Positions 11,895-26,800 of a stretch of 64,000 bases of DNA are shown in pieces. The notes beneath the pieces are model-generated. The model made no database searches. It was given only the letters and a program-made list of their open reading frames with translations, and was not told the origin of the DNA. The DNA lies in NCBI RefSeq assembly GCF_964204645.1, contig NC_134031.1, positions 8,284,501 through 8,348,500 of the forward strand, given 5' to 3'. Numbering within the stretch: position 1 is the first letter of the stretch; every line of letters starts with the position of its first letter. The DNA comes from Tubulanus polymorphus (taxonomy: Eukaryota; Nemertea; Palaeonemertea; Tubulaniformes; Tubulanidae). A program made the translations under genes and the position numbers.

Positions 11895-14800
11895 CTATAA
11901 AAAAATTGAACAGTATTTCATCATAGATGTAATAGAGTAGCTAAAAATATTTTGTTGTGCCATCAAACTACTTGCTCTGAAACTAAAGTCTAAGTTAAAC
12001 CAAATTTAGTGAAACTTATCAGAAAATACTACTTTAATAGGGACCAGGTGTCAACCGAATTGGTAAAGCACTTGTTTCAGTTGTACAGTGGTACGCATAA
12101 CTCAGATATACGCATATGTCGGTCAATTTCTAAACTCCCGGTTCATTTGGGAATAAGATAGTACAAAATATATGATTAAGTCAGATTTCATAAGTCAGAC
12201 TCAAACTCTTGATAAAATATCTCGGTTCAACTGAGAAATTGTAGTACAATTCTAACTAAAATCAAAAATTTCAAGATCTGTCTTTACTGAATATGTGCCT
12301 AACGCATGCGGCACAGCCTCGTTAATCATCATCAGTGCCACGCAATAGAGCTCGATAGTACAATGTACCATGGACTATAAATGAAGTCAATCATTGTTGT
12401 ACAGTAGAATTGACGTAAGTCGGACAGCCTCAAGTCGGAAAATCGGCACAAAGTCAGCTGAAATTCCAAGTTCCCGATTTTTACGGTTCATTTTCCTATC
12501 AAAATCTGTCTCAAAGTCAGATTCTAGAAGTCGGAAATTCAGCTAAGTCGGCTAAAATTTATGTTCCGAAAGTTTCAAAGCAATGCATTTTTCAATCTCT
12601 AAATCACTAAACTCGACTGACTCGGCTAATTTCAGTTCTTTTAAAAAGATCGTCACTGGTGCGCAGTGTCTATTATACACAAGTAGATTGATCTTTCTGT
12701 CGACGGACGCTTGTTAAGCACATGTTTACAATAGTATAGTCGGCTATAGGATAATGTATTGACCCCGTGTCACTCAGTTGTTAGGGTTTAGGGTCTTAAT
12801 CTGTAGCTAACTTGGATTTTTCTTAGAAAACCCCCAAAATCTGACGTACTCATCACCGGAATTTTATAAGGCGGACATTTTGTTGTCGCAACGTGTCCCA
12901 CTTACGCCAGTTCTACTGTACGTACATGTCCAATGTATGTAGTTGTGCACAGACGGAACGTAATCAATTCATATTCATACAATATGCTTAGAGCTAAGAA
13001 CAAAATAACAGGTGTTCGTCATCCACTTTGACTTTTCGATGCAGATGAGTTGGCTGTAGTACATGTGGGTTTGACATGCTGTTATCATTTACACGTGAAG
13101 CTGACTTGACATTTGATCCGACTTTTGTGTAGTCTACTGTATTTTTCTAAATCTGGTTCATTCATACCAGCAAGGGGCTCGTTTGTTCCGATGATCCCCT
13201 TGCATTGACCAATGCCATTAAAAAATCCTCACACAAAATTATTGAACGTCCTGCATCATGGCCCACCCGCCAAAACAAACTGCAAAAGGTCCAGAGACAG
13301 CCATCTTGTTTCTGATTGACTCAACTTTTTTGCCCGAAGCAGGCTAAACATGTCTAAATGACCTGGAAAACAACACTCACTCGGCCCACATTGCAAAACA
13401 TTTGCATGCACTAGTGACACATTACAAAGTTTTACCTTGTCAACCCTCACCCTATTTTTCAATTTTATCATGTCAAATTGAATCCGCCCACCCTCTTTTC
13501 ATTTTGCACGAGTTTCGTCCACAAGAATCCACCCACCTGCCCATGAGTCAAGGTGTTTTTGACATAGATATTGGAAGTTACTTAAACAGCTTCTAAGAAA
13601 ATGAAATGAAGAAATAAGGGACAGAAAAGAAAAGACATTGTTACCTGGTGGTGACGATTACAAACATAAATAGCATCGGATAATGCACTAACAGCTGCAA
13701 CTCTAACGTAACTTTCTCTATCACATAAAGTTTGTTTTATCTGCAGTATGAATTCATTAGCTTCCAACCATTGCGATAACCAGTTAGTTTTCCCTAGAAT
13801 AAAATGTCAACTTCTAAAATCTTTTCTACATAATGAGAAGTTGATTGCCATCCACTGACCTGTCATCTAAAACATAAGTGTATCCGACCACATCCTCCTT
13901 CAGGAGAGATTTGAACCTGATGGCACTGTTGCTGATCAGGCAATCTGGTGATGCCATCAGTTTCAAATCCCTGCCAAGAGAGGGTGATCTAAACAAAAAT
14001 CTCATTTTCTTACCAGAAGAAATTTTGTAAACATGTCCAATAAATTCTGTCGTAGAATCTCGCACCTCCCAATTCATAGAACAGAATCCGCGTAAAACAA
14101 CTTCAGTCAGATCTGTTGTTTTCATATTCGTATCAGACAGGAGATTTGACATACACATCTCTATACATCTATATACCTTCTCGACTACCTGTAAATTTCA
14201 AGTGTTTTGATCATGTAATTAATAAATTGCAACTGTTGAATTATGGTTATATTTGCATACTGGGTATTCATCCTGCCTCACGATGTCCAGGGATGACAAA
14301 CTGGTTACTTGCGATGCTATTGATTATCTAGTTTGTTTCACTTGATCTTTACATAGTGGATCATGACGAGATTAATGTGCAACTTGTTGTTTGCCAGGCA
14401 ACTCCTCCCAAAATGTCAGATTTCTTTTGCAAAGAAAAATTTAAAAGAAGAAAAAATAAATCTGGCTGGACCTTGATAAGGACAGACAAGAGCCCTAAGG
14501 GGCACTATGGCCAGCCTGTCAGCTTTTCATAAAATGGCAAATGATGCATTCTGTGGGTTTAATTTGTCCAAATACACTCCCAGCTCAGGACTAGTCAATA
14601 CCTAATAATTTACACAATTCAACCAGTTTCTTTCATAAGTAGCACAGACAGCGACTGGAGCTGGCAGGACCAAATACCTCAGATAAATCTTTTCCCTTGG
14701 TCTTATTGATTTGAATGCGGAATAGAATTGAATTTTCTGAAATTTGCTCAATTAATCAAAATTGAGTTGGATTTGATGTTTTTACTAGTTCAAAAAAGTA

Positions 14801-17800
14801 GAATTGAATTGGATTTGATATTTTTTTGCAAACTAAAATTTGATTGAATTTGCAGTTCGAGCACATGGCTACTTAGTATATCAAGGCCGATTAGAGAAAA
14901 AGCTATTTTTCCAAGACATTTTCTGTAGTGCAAATAAAAATATTCCTCCCAAAAACCAAAATAAATAAAGATTTCACAGAAATCGTTCTTGAAATACAAA
15001 TTTAGATCTTAACATAAAACCTGGAAGTAAAACGGTAGACGATACCATGAACACCCGCTGATCTCTGCGGCTAAGCCAATCATAGAGGAGTCTTCGCTTT
15101 CTGATTGGCTTTTTGAAACAGATTTGAAACATTTTTTTTTATCAGATTTTCGCGAAAAAGCTCATATAAATCTTAACGAGGCCCTCTTTCAAAATTCAGC
15201 TTCATAGGGTCTTGAGAATGGATAATACTTTAATGAATGATTTGTACAAATATATATGCTCAGTTGCACAGTCAAAGAGCCTTTGCTCTGGAAAGCATGT
15301 CATTTAAATTCACTCCATTTGTATAGTAATAGGCTCAGCCTATGGCTGGCCTAAAAACCCCTTATGTCCTAGATTTTCTGTGAGACAGCCCCCAGAACAC
15401 CCACGAAAGTTTGTAACAAATTTGCAACACCGGCTTCAGTTACATTCACAGAACCCGTGGTTCAAAATGTGCAGCAACTCAAACTGTGGCCTGCAGCCAA
15501 ATAACCACATGATATGTATGGAAAACATCTTTAACATATCCCTTGAAATGTCGACAATGTACAATACATATGTCGACAATGTACAGACTGAGCAAACCAT
15601 GTTTACTGTTAGTCATTAGAAAATACTTGAAAGACTTATAACGGACACTCATAGCAGTTAAAACCGCTAACTTGTCATATTCTTTATTTGATCGGAATTG
15701 GAACTAGAGAAAATAAGAAAGGAAAAATATAGCTGCGAAGCAGCGATGACGGGTTTTCTGCAAAGCCATTCAGAAAGATGGGAATTGTAGTAAATTGAAA
15801 TATTGATACATAGAATAAAATGCATTGACAGATTCGAACCTAATATGCTACCACTGTGTAAACGTCAAATATGATCAGCTTTGAAACCGAACATACGCGG
15901 ACGTACAATCAACAAATATTAATTTATTGGACCAGGCATTTATTTTGCCATTCAAACATCATGATACTGTATTATCGCCATGCTTAAAAATGGATCTGGC
16001 CTATTAAGAACTCATCCTAAGCACCTGCCGAGTCGATAGATTGAGTGAATTTACAGATAAGAACGTATTATGATTTAGAATAGATTTAAGAAGTTAATGT
16101 TTTTATTGAAATATTTGAATAAATACATATATTGTAGTGTAGATTCAATCAATAAAATATGAATTGATCTGGTCTGGGTTTCCGGCTGATGTTGATTTTG
16201 GCTTTTATGGATTACAAATTCTATAGTGATAAACAATTGATACCTGCAACATGTGTGTAAATCAAACCTATTCCACTAGTTGCGTGTGTTTCCTAATAAA
16301 CGGGAAAGTCACTCTTGATCTGAGTTATTAGAAAAATAATGTTCATTTAGTTATAGAAATTCATTGCCTTTTTGGAAATTCTGTAATAATATTTGTTCTG
16401 TCCTAATTTTTATTACTGTATGAACCAATGATATGTTTTGTAAATATGATGTAATAAAATAAATTTGAATTTGAATTAAATTTGAACATGAGAATCAAGC
16501 ATAACTTGTGTTTTTTCAACTCGTCTTTTGTTCCAGAGTTTCAATTACAATCAAATCCAAATTGGCTAAAAAGTACATAGGACTAAATGAAATGAACCGT
16601 TAGTTACTGCAAACCTATTCCAGTGTTATGTCGATCGTGTTGAATCACTTTCCTTGAGTTGAAAGAATCAGATCTTCTATGGTGCAACATCGGTCGAAGA
16701 GAGATATCTTGGTGTTGACTGTCCTTGACCATCTAACTGCATGCGTTTGACATTGGAATCAGCATCATACCCATTTGAACTGCAAAATATTCATACAACA
16801 TGAAAACCTACAGTACATGTATACAGTAATCAAACTTTCACCGATGTTGGATATTTGAATGAACGTTGGGCTTATTTCAGTATTCTAAAGCAGGAAATAA
16901 TAAGCCCAATCAATAGGCCCTATTCCCATTGGAACAATTGTATAATGCGTACGCTGTACTGTACACTTATCAGTCAAGAATGGAGAAATCGGTATACCAA
17001 ACCTACGAACAGCAAAATGTACAGCCCTACAATGATTTCTGGTATACAAGCCGTGACCACATTGACTATTAATGTCAGCAGGTCAGAGAAGGCCTGGCCA
17101 AATTTAATCACATGGCTCAAATCAATTAGCCTTTCTGCGTGTGAATACTTCACTGTATTGTGGGATCATTCATTTATTACGTACGCATTAGGGGAGGGGG
17201 AGGGGTCAGGGCAATTACGTACTGTAATGCTTAATGTACATGAAAAAATGGCAGATTTTGCGTACAGAGGGAGAGCGGGTTGAAATAATCAAATTTTATG
17301 CGTACGTAATAAATGAATGATCCCTGTTTTAAAAATAGGCCTATCTAGTGAATTAGTACATAGACTGAATTAGACTTTAGGCTTGTCCTGGCCAAATCCT
17401 ATCCATGTTATAATTGCACCAGTTATAGTAACATCACTGTAGGGCTGACGAGGGGGAAAAAGTTGTGTTTGTAGTACATAGGCATGGTAGGCTTGTCGTA
17501 CTCACTTAATACCCGGTACTTAAAACGCTGTTTATCACTGTGCAGTCACTGGCACGTACGGGTAACAACTTCGTACTTAAAAAATGATATTGGCTACTAG
17601 GAACTCATGTACGGCGTTAGTAGGGAACTCACGTACGGTTAACCTGTGGATATCACCGTACAGTCACTAGCACGTACGGGTAACAACTTCGTACTTAAAA
17701 AATGGTATTGGCTACTAGGAACTCACGTACGGTTAACCTGTGGAGATCACCATAGAGTCACGTACCAGTAACAACTACGTACTTACTGGTATTGGCTACT

Positions 17801-20800
17801 ATATAATAGGCCTATAGACAAATAAATACCGGTACTGCGGTAGGCTTTCTTAGCTTCCACACTTCACAAGCGAACCAACTGACCAACCAGTATATTTATT
17901 CCCAGTACGCACCAACCGGCACAGGCCTAACACTGTTTGTCAACTGTGTGTACCGTAGTAGGCTATCGATAATCACCTGATACTTTTCTGTCGTTTGTTT
18001 TCTCTCTGAGACGAACGTAATTCTAGCAGCCCTCCGCGACTCAACGACCTTGATTTAAACTTGATCAATTCAAAATCTGTTTATTGACGCTTTTGGTTAC
18101 ATGAACTGATCAGCAATATACTTAAATGAAATAACCGGAATAACAAGAAATAAAAAATATTAAAGAGGTAACAAACAAATGCCCGTAAACCTGTCAGACA
18201 CGCGAACGCCGGACTCGTAAACTCTTGGATTCGGACCCGCTGAGCAATAAATTCATAAAATTGACTTTGAAATTGATTGTGGAGAAGAGAGGGAATAATT
18301 CGATAGCTCTTCCTCATAAAGAAGAGAGAAATTTCGGAAAGAAAACACAACATGGCTACTAATTGAACGGAGCCAAATTTCCGATGTTTTCGGCTCGACA
18401 GTGCCTTTATAACGTGGATTTATCAAAATTCCCATGCAGTATCTGGAGATTGAAGTGAGCTGAAGGACATCATACGGATTGTATCGGCGACAGCGGTAAG
18501 GTAAGGAAGCCTTTACACTTTTAACAAAAACTGTGTGGAAAAGGGAAAAAAAATAATAATAATAATCACGCGAATTTCAATAGAGTTTTCTGTGAAGCAA
18601 CAGAAAACCCTAATTATTATTATAGGCATTGCTGGGGAGACCGGTATACGAATAACTTGACTTTGGTTTATCTTTTCTATAATATTGTGACTGACTTGAA
18701 TTTGTGACTGACTTTGCCTGCCAGGCCTATTTTTCAGGAAATGCTGCGCTTTGCCAGGATTTCCGTATTTTTCAGAGATTCATAAAACAAAAACTAAAAG
18801 AGATATCATCATCAAATTTATTTTATTTTGTTTATCTGGTCTTGCTTTTTCATGTAAAATAAGCAGCATTTCTTCTAAAGTGATAAAATCTGTAGCAATC
18901 ACCAGTGCAGAGGGGGTATTTTGCATAAAATATGCCCATTCATGCGTGTTTAGACCCAATTTCAATAGATGACGTCACTAACACACTGCATAGAACGACT
19001 GATGATTCCGAACAAGATGCTAGTCACGTGAATCAGTTCCTCACATCTGTTACACAATATGTGGAACATAAAATTAAAAATACGAAATCCGAATCACCCT
19101 CTGAGCCGGCCAAGCCTAGGGACCACATCAAGGTCAAGGTACCCGCGCCTAAAACTTACACCCCTGGCCACAATTTTAAGGCATGGCTCGAGAGATTTGA
19201 CAGTTACTGTGAAATCATGGGGATAACTGATCCTTCCATGCAGAAGGATCATCCTTCGATGTATATGGACCATGAGTCATATCTAGCCATCAAAAACCTT
19301 TACCTGAAAAGTACCTTGGGCCTGAAATCTTTGGTGAGCACTGATCATGCAGCATTTAAATGGCTCCGGTCTTCAAACATTCAGTCTGGACAAGTTGCCC
19401 ACTGAAACGAACGATTGGCCGACTATGACTTTGATATTGAACACCGGACTGGGTGTACCCACCTGAACGCGGACGCACTTTCCCGCATCCCTAAACGAAT
19501 GAAGCGGCATGGAGACTGCCCTAGCTGTGGTCAGACCGGTGCCCCAAAATGTCAGGTTTCAGCAGTTGGTGTTGGTCGTGATCATGCCGGCTTGTCGACA
19601 TTGGCCCGGTTTCAGGATGTGGATGCCGACATATCGATAGTCAAGGACTTAGTCCATCGACAACAGGTTAAACCTAGTGCTGATGTTATGCGCCAATTTA
19701 GCACCAAAACCAGACTGTTTCTTGGTGAATATGAGCGGCTAGTTATGGACAAGGGCATTTTATTTTTGAGACTCATCCCTGGATCCAGACTTTCAAAATC
19801 ACGTGTCGTTCTACCTTACGTGTTACTGCCTAAGGCTTAGTCACACCTTTATGATGGTATCTCAGGCAGGCACTTAGGCCGCACTAAGACAGAACGGAAG
19901 ATGTGCGAAAGATTCTGGTGCCCAGGCCTTACTAGAGCTGTGCACGAGTAAATTTAACATTGCCAGAAATGTCAACAATGCAAAAATCCACCCAAGCGAC
20001 AGAAGGCACTTTTGGTGTCGACACCAGTTGGTCATAGAGAGCAGAGGTTGCACATTGATATAGTGGACCCCTACTAAACATGGCAACACATACATTATTG
20101 TTGTCCAGGATGCTTTTACTAAGTGGGTGGAGGCATGGTCAGTACAGTATGAGAAGGCCCCCACTGTGGCTCGAAAAAAGTCCTGGACGAATGGGTGACG
20201 AGATGTGGCTGCCCAGAAAGCATTCACTCGGACCGGGGTGCCAACTTTGAGTCCAAGGTTTTTACAGAAGTGTGTCAACTGTTGGGTATTGATAAGACGC
20301 GTACCACCTCGTATCACCCAATGGGAAATGGTCAGGTGAAAAACAAGTCCATCAAGGCCATGCTGACCATATCCGTGAATGAAACTGGCACTGACTGGGA
20401 TACTAAACTGTCATCTTGCCTGATGGTATTCTGTTCCAGTGTACAGGAGTCGTCTAGCGAAACCCCTTTCTACCTGACTTTTGGTTCAGAGATGGTCTTG
20501 CCTCTGGATATCATGGTGGTTGGACCACCCGAAGAACCAGTGTACACTACATAGGGCCAAGTCAGGGAGAGACTGGGTAAGGCTCAGCGGCGTCAGACTA
20601 CTAATTACAACAGATTTGCTAGGCGGGGTGGGTATAACGTTGGCGATAGGGTATGGCTCTATAGTCATACCATTAAGCCAGGGGAGGCTGCAAAATTTCA
20701 GTGGAAGGGCCCCTTGATTATTATCGAGAAGCTGTCTGAGGTGACGTATTAGGTCAGACTCGAGGGGGGTCCCCTAAAACAAAAGACTGTCCACTTTAAT

Positions 20801-23800
20801 GATATGAAGCCAGTGTTTGGCCAGCCCCTACCAACGTTAAGAATGCTGTCCCTGCCAGAACCAGAAAGAGGACAGTAGAGCCCCAACCAGCCCCTGAGAG
20901 TTTAAGTTCCGGCACTTCAGGGAGTGATGATGAGGAGATTATCTGGAGGCGCCCAAACGACCGGATTGTGGCAGTACCAACAGATGACGCTGCACTATCG
21001 AAGCAGAGACAGAAGTCGATCCCCCAGCGGGTCCGGCTGTGGAAAAGGCCCAGCCGCATCCACCGGCCGACAACGGAGATCAATTTTGTCGTCTGCGTCT
21101 GTGACTTTGTTTGTCATTGTTCTATACCGGTAACAAGTATAGCTGTCAATGGTCACTGTGCCACCTGCTGTCAGCGATGGTCCAGAATCCGGGAGAAGAA
21201 AGACCTGTGGCTGAATAAAGCGCCAAAATTGCTGCAAGACAGAGAACACCTCACCGGTTAAACTCTCTGCTCTCCAGCCAACTTAACCTTTTTCACGGCC
21301 ATCCATGTCGTTGGGACGGTTTAATCGGCTTGGGACAGAACTCAGCTGTTTGATATCCCGGCATGAGGGCACAAGTTTATGCCTCGAAGATACACTGGAG
21401 AAGCTTTAACGGCAGCTTCGAGTTGGAGATCGTCGTTGTCCAATCCTTCTGCTGAGTGACTCGATGTTCAAAGGAGTCAAGTGCAGCGATAACTTGTATG
21501 TAATCGCTAACTCAGGAGAACGATACAACTGATGAGCATCAGTAGCTCAGCTGTCGTCATTAACCACAGGGTTAATTACGTGCGGGATTTCGGTGACACC
21601 GTCAAGGAGATATATTCCTTAGCAAAAACGATACGGCAGATGTATCCCCTTGTCCTGATTTTCCACCTTCGCGTTCCAAAGGCCCCGTGTATGAGAGCCA
21701 AGGCTAGGACGGTCATCCCGATTGACCGTTTCAATCTACACTTCGAGAAAGCTGGGTTCACCATCGAACATCCAGATCTTCCAGACCATGACTAGAGAGG
21801 GATCCATTATCGGCCGAAGGCAGTCAACGAAGTAGTTTGTCATGTTATTACCTCCGTCAAGAGTCATCTAGAGTCCTAAATTTGTAGTTAGGACACCTAA
21901 CTACGGTCAATACCCACTCTAGAAACCCGGCCTTTTGACTCATGCATCCCTGCCTCAGTCCTGGTTCTATGCGTTAGAACTTTTCTGCTGGCCTCTTACT
22001 TTTACTTTTTCAGCACTATTGGAATCATCATACATCATAGACCATCACTTGTATATAGACTATCACTTGTATATAGACCATCATTTGTATATAGACCGCA
22101 AGTCCCGACACGTGAGTAGGTATGGGGATGGCGGGGCCAACACCATATATCGGTAAATGGCCAGCCATCCAACCTGCAGTGGTGAACCCTAGTCTACCTC
22201 GTGCTTCAGGATTCAGCGGAAGTGTAAATAATCATCTAGACTCGTATGGACACTATGCTATAACATTGTGCGTTATCCGAACTTTTTTCGATGGATCCCT
22301 GCGCATTGGACTTAATGTTATCGTGTTGGACTTATAGTATTACGAAAGTTATTTTTTTGCTACTGAACCGTGTTTCAGTACACATTTTTAGGGGGGAGTG
22401 GTGTAACGGCGTTACTCCCAACGTTATTATATTGTAGTATAGTGTATTTGTAATTGTGATAATAAATGTTAACGATAGGTGGCGTATCTATTGCTCTCTT
22501 GAAAAGAATCCATTGCCCTGGTGAGTTGTGTGTGCTTCTATTGTCCCGGTTAAAGACCCTGATTGTCCCTATTCCAGCGACGATTAACCCTGATATATCC
22601 ATAAGAATACCTATATCAATAATACTTACATCAATAATATGACAATTGCTACACATCACCTAAAAATAACTAGATAGGTCTACAGATGAACGGATGGATG
22701 GAGGAATGATGGACAAAAACTGAAAATATTAGCCTGCTTCTTTACTCTCTAAGTTTCATTTTTTTTCCAACTTTTCTGACTGGAGCAAGTTTTACTGTTA
22801 ATTTAGACTAGTCCTTGAGAATGAATATGACTTACCACTTGGTCAAGAGAGGGATCTTTAAGTTGGTCTATCAGTAAATGCATACAAAACTTGATATTGA
22901 TTGGATTTTCTTTCCCTGAATTTTAAGAAAAATGAGAAACCTGTCAATTACAGTACCGGGCTTTCATTCGAAGTAAAACCATGTCTAGGATATATGGTAC
23001 ATCTAACTTCAATTGGGACACAGCCAGAACCACATCTTTCAATGAGAAAAAAATATTCTTAAACCAGTTCATTATATTACCATTTTGAAGACAATCCTGG
23101 AGACAATCCAGAGTAGGTTTTAGGATATTTGGTACAGCATTTGAGGTTGAAATCAAAACTCTCATAAAATCATGAACATCTCTAGCAGTCAACATCTGGA
23201 TTCCTTTCTAAAAATCAAATTGCAAAGAACTTTTTATCTATAACCTGCATTTTCTGGTATTATTTTCCACAAAGTAAACACAGTTAACCTTGTTAACTCT
23301 AGCATGCAATATTTTGAACTACACGTACCTTTTGAAAAATGACACTTATCTTCGTCAAACTTGTGACAACTGATTTAAATTGAGTGATTTTACTGCTAGA
23401 TATTGTTTCTTTCACTGGCCGCAGAATCATTCCTTCAAATTCATTAAATTCTTTATCAAACCTGAAAATAATCAAATAAACATTGAACCAAGGGATGACT
23501 GGATGGATGGATTGCAGTTTTAAGAATATTCTGACATCAAGCTTGCTTTATTCTGGCTTAATCATCACTTTTCCTCAAGTACAAATAAAGGCTTCATTAT
23601 CTTGTGTCTGTGGAAAATTCAGCATTTATAAACCGTCATTTTGCATAAAGCAAAACTATAGCTGCGATCACACGACCAAAAACGTCGGACCAGGCCCGAG
23701 CCAAATTTTAGCATCAGACAAATGATTGCGTTTGAATTGCAACTGGCACCGGAAATGATCCACTTCGCTTTGTTTGAGCATGGTTTAGTCTCGAGGCACG

Positions 23801-26800
23801 GGCCAACTTCGCTTTGTTTGAGCATGGTTTAGTATCGAGGCATGGGCCAAATTTGGCCTGAGCCTGATCGGTACCAATTTGGCCCGGGCAAAATTGTCTC
23901 CGTGTGATAGCGGCTTATTATGCTGGTAAATGTCCTGTTTAAAAGTACTGTTTTTACATAAAATAGCATCAGATAAACCATCACAGTACGAATGAATAAA
24001 TAACAACAGGTGTGACAATGTTTTAAATTGATCAGACCATCCTGTCTTGATTTACAGCCTCGGTCAGCATGCAGTACAATACACAAACTAGGGGACCAGG
24101 GACACCATGCCCACTTCAGTAGATCTTAGCAAAGATGAAGATAATCTGCAGGCATAAAAGTAAGTAAAGTAAGGCCTGTGAATGATTGAGGATTCTTTCC
24201 CAAATATTTTGTGGAAACTTGTGACATTCTCTAGGCTTCTGGGAAAAATCAATAAACAGTTACCTGATAAATAAACAAGTCATTAAATCGATTGCTGCAA
24301 TTACATATCCTTTTTTTATCAAATTATCTGGAACACCAATCAGCTTCTCGACAACAGTGGAAGATTCATTACTTTTACTGAAAGAAAAACCATACTATTT
24401 GATGCCATTGAGACAATATTGATCATATTTTCTCGTCAAACAAAACTGGGCAAAATGTCTTAATTGTGGCTAACTAGGGGTCCAGGGACACCACGCCCAC
24501 CTGGGAAGTGGTTTGAAATACTCAATAATCAGAAAATTTTAATATTCAATGCCCCTGGTGAACATATAAGGAAAGAAATTACCTTGAAACTCACCACAAT
24601 CATAGAAAATGTCACGAGCTACAATTTTGCAATTGATTGTGGTTACAAAATATGCCAAAGGACCTACAATATGAAAGTACTAAGTTATGAGGCAATTCTA
24701 GCTACCTGGGGACCATATAAAAAACCAGTAACCTTGACACACACCACAATCATAAAATATGTCACAAGCTAAAATATGTCACAAGCTACAATTTTGCTAT
24801 TCATTGTGATTGTCGGGAAATCCTTGGTATCCGAGGAACTGAATCAGTGTTCAAATGATAGATGTTTATTTACAGCTATATACATACAGAATACATCGGG
24901 ACAGCTAGCGTGTCTCTTTCCATACTAAAGGTTTTAAAAACAGTTTCAGCCCTATTCAGCCTACCGTGACACTCACGTGATCATGTGATTATAGTACTAA
25001 ACACACCGAGAAGTCGGCCTAAGATGCCGACAATCCCGGCGCAACGAAAATATAAATGTAAGAGCAGTTTAATACAGTTTATCAGATTAATCAAAGAAAA
25101 AAAATACAACACTTTCAAACCTAATTTTCTAACAGAAAAATAAAAATTAACGAAGATACTTTATACATACACCAAATATGTAATATGTCAACGTAATACC
25201 AAACATAGTTAGTATTAAACAGTGTTAATGCATTATCATTAAACCATACCAGCATCGAATAGTTTTTTATTTTCTCTGATGCCTCTTTAGCCAATTCTCT
25301 TTGTGGTTTATTAGTCAAACCTTTTCTTCTAACCTGAAGACCTCGGGGGAGACGACCTTGGTTGAAGCTGAAACTTCGAGAGGAAACAGCTTCGAAACTG
25401 GATGGTTTGTAAACCCATTCGACGTTCTTAGGCTAACTGATCTAATGAAACCATCACTGCTCTGTTTTAAGTCAGTAATAACAGCTAACCTCCAACAAGG
25501 TTGAGGTAAAAATTCTGACTCGATTAAAACAATATCACCAACTTTCACAGATTGGCTGCGAACTCCTTTGTGTTTGTGAAATTCTCTCAAAGAAACAAGA
25601 TATTCAGATTTCCTTCTATCGTGAAAATGTTCATATAGATATGCACGAATCTTTGATTGACGAGCAAGTTGCGTATTCGTATTTTGTCTACTTAAGTCTG
25701 AATCCGAAAGTTCAACCTTTTCAACTTTTAGATATGGTAAAGATGTTATTGACCGACCCTGAAATAACAATGCCAGTGTAAACGGTTTTGGTTCGGAGAT
25801 TCCATGAGCCACTGCCGTGATAGGTCTATCATTCAATGATGCCTCGATTTCTTTCACAAGAGTTTCTAATTCGATAAAAGTTTAGATTGCCAGAGAACGT
25901 TCCGTAGGCATGTTATCGTTAGGCCAATCAGACGCTCATAAAATCCCCCAAACCATGGAGCCCTTTTTGGGATGAACTCCCATGGACATCCCATCTGACA
26001 TATCGTTCTGACAATCGCAACTGTTTATCGCACCAAATTATTCATTGGCACCAATATAGAAAGGCAAATTGTACAACGCAATATTCAACTCCTCACGATA
26101 ACAAAGATCTGTAAATATTTTTCTTTAAAAAAAACCTTTTTCTACTTACAAATAAGGACTGATGACATTAAGACGGCCGCCAATTGCGTCAGGCTTGACT
26201 GATCCAAACATCTGTCATATATGTTTTTACTTTTTTGGCACAAAAATGGTCACACAACAGCCATCTTGTGTCTGATCGACCAAATTCTTCTCATGCTGAT
26301 GCACCATGGGGGATACAAACATATGCAGCGATGAAAACGGTAAAATCGGAAAAGGTTGGATGTCAATTAGAAACAAAAAAAAAACTAGGCTATCTTTTGT
26401 TATGAGCAGCAATGACGCAAAGTGTCGTCTGCCGAGTGGGCAGCTCTTTTCCTCGTGTTTAGAAAATTTCATAAAAATTTACCAACAATTGATGCTATCT
26501 CCATGGAACTGAGCCACAAAATTCCACTACAAAGAAATGAATTGTGCAGGTACCATCTGAATCATGGCCACAGTCCTGGACGCGGCCACAGGTAAAACAA
26601 GAGCCCCAAGGGGCACTATGGCCAGCCTGTCAGCTTTTCATAAAATGGCAATGATGATGCATTCTGTGGGTTAAATTTGTCAAAATACACTCCCAGCTGA
26701 GAGTCAATACCTAATAATTTACACAATACAATCAAATACAAAAGTAGCACAGACAGCGACTGGATCTGGCAGGAACAAATACCTCAGATAAATCTTTTCC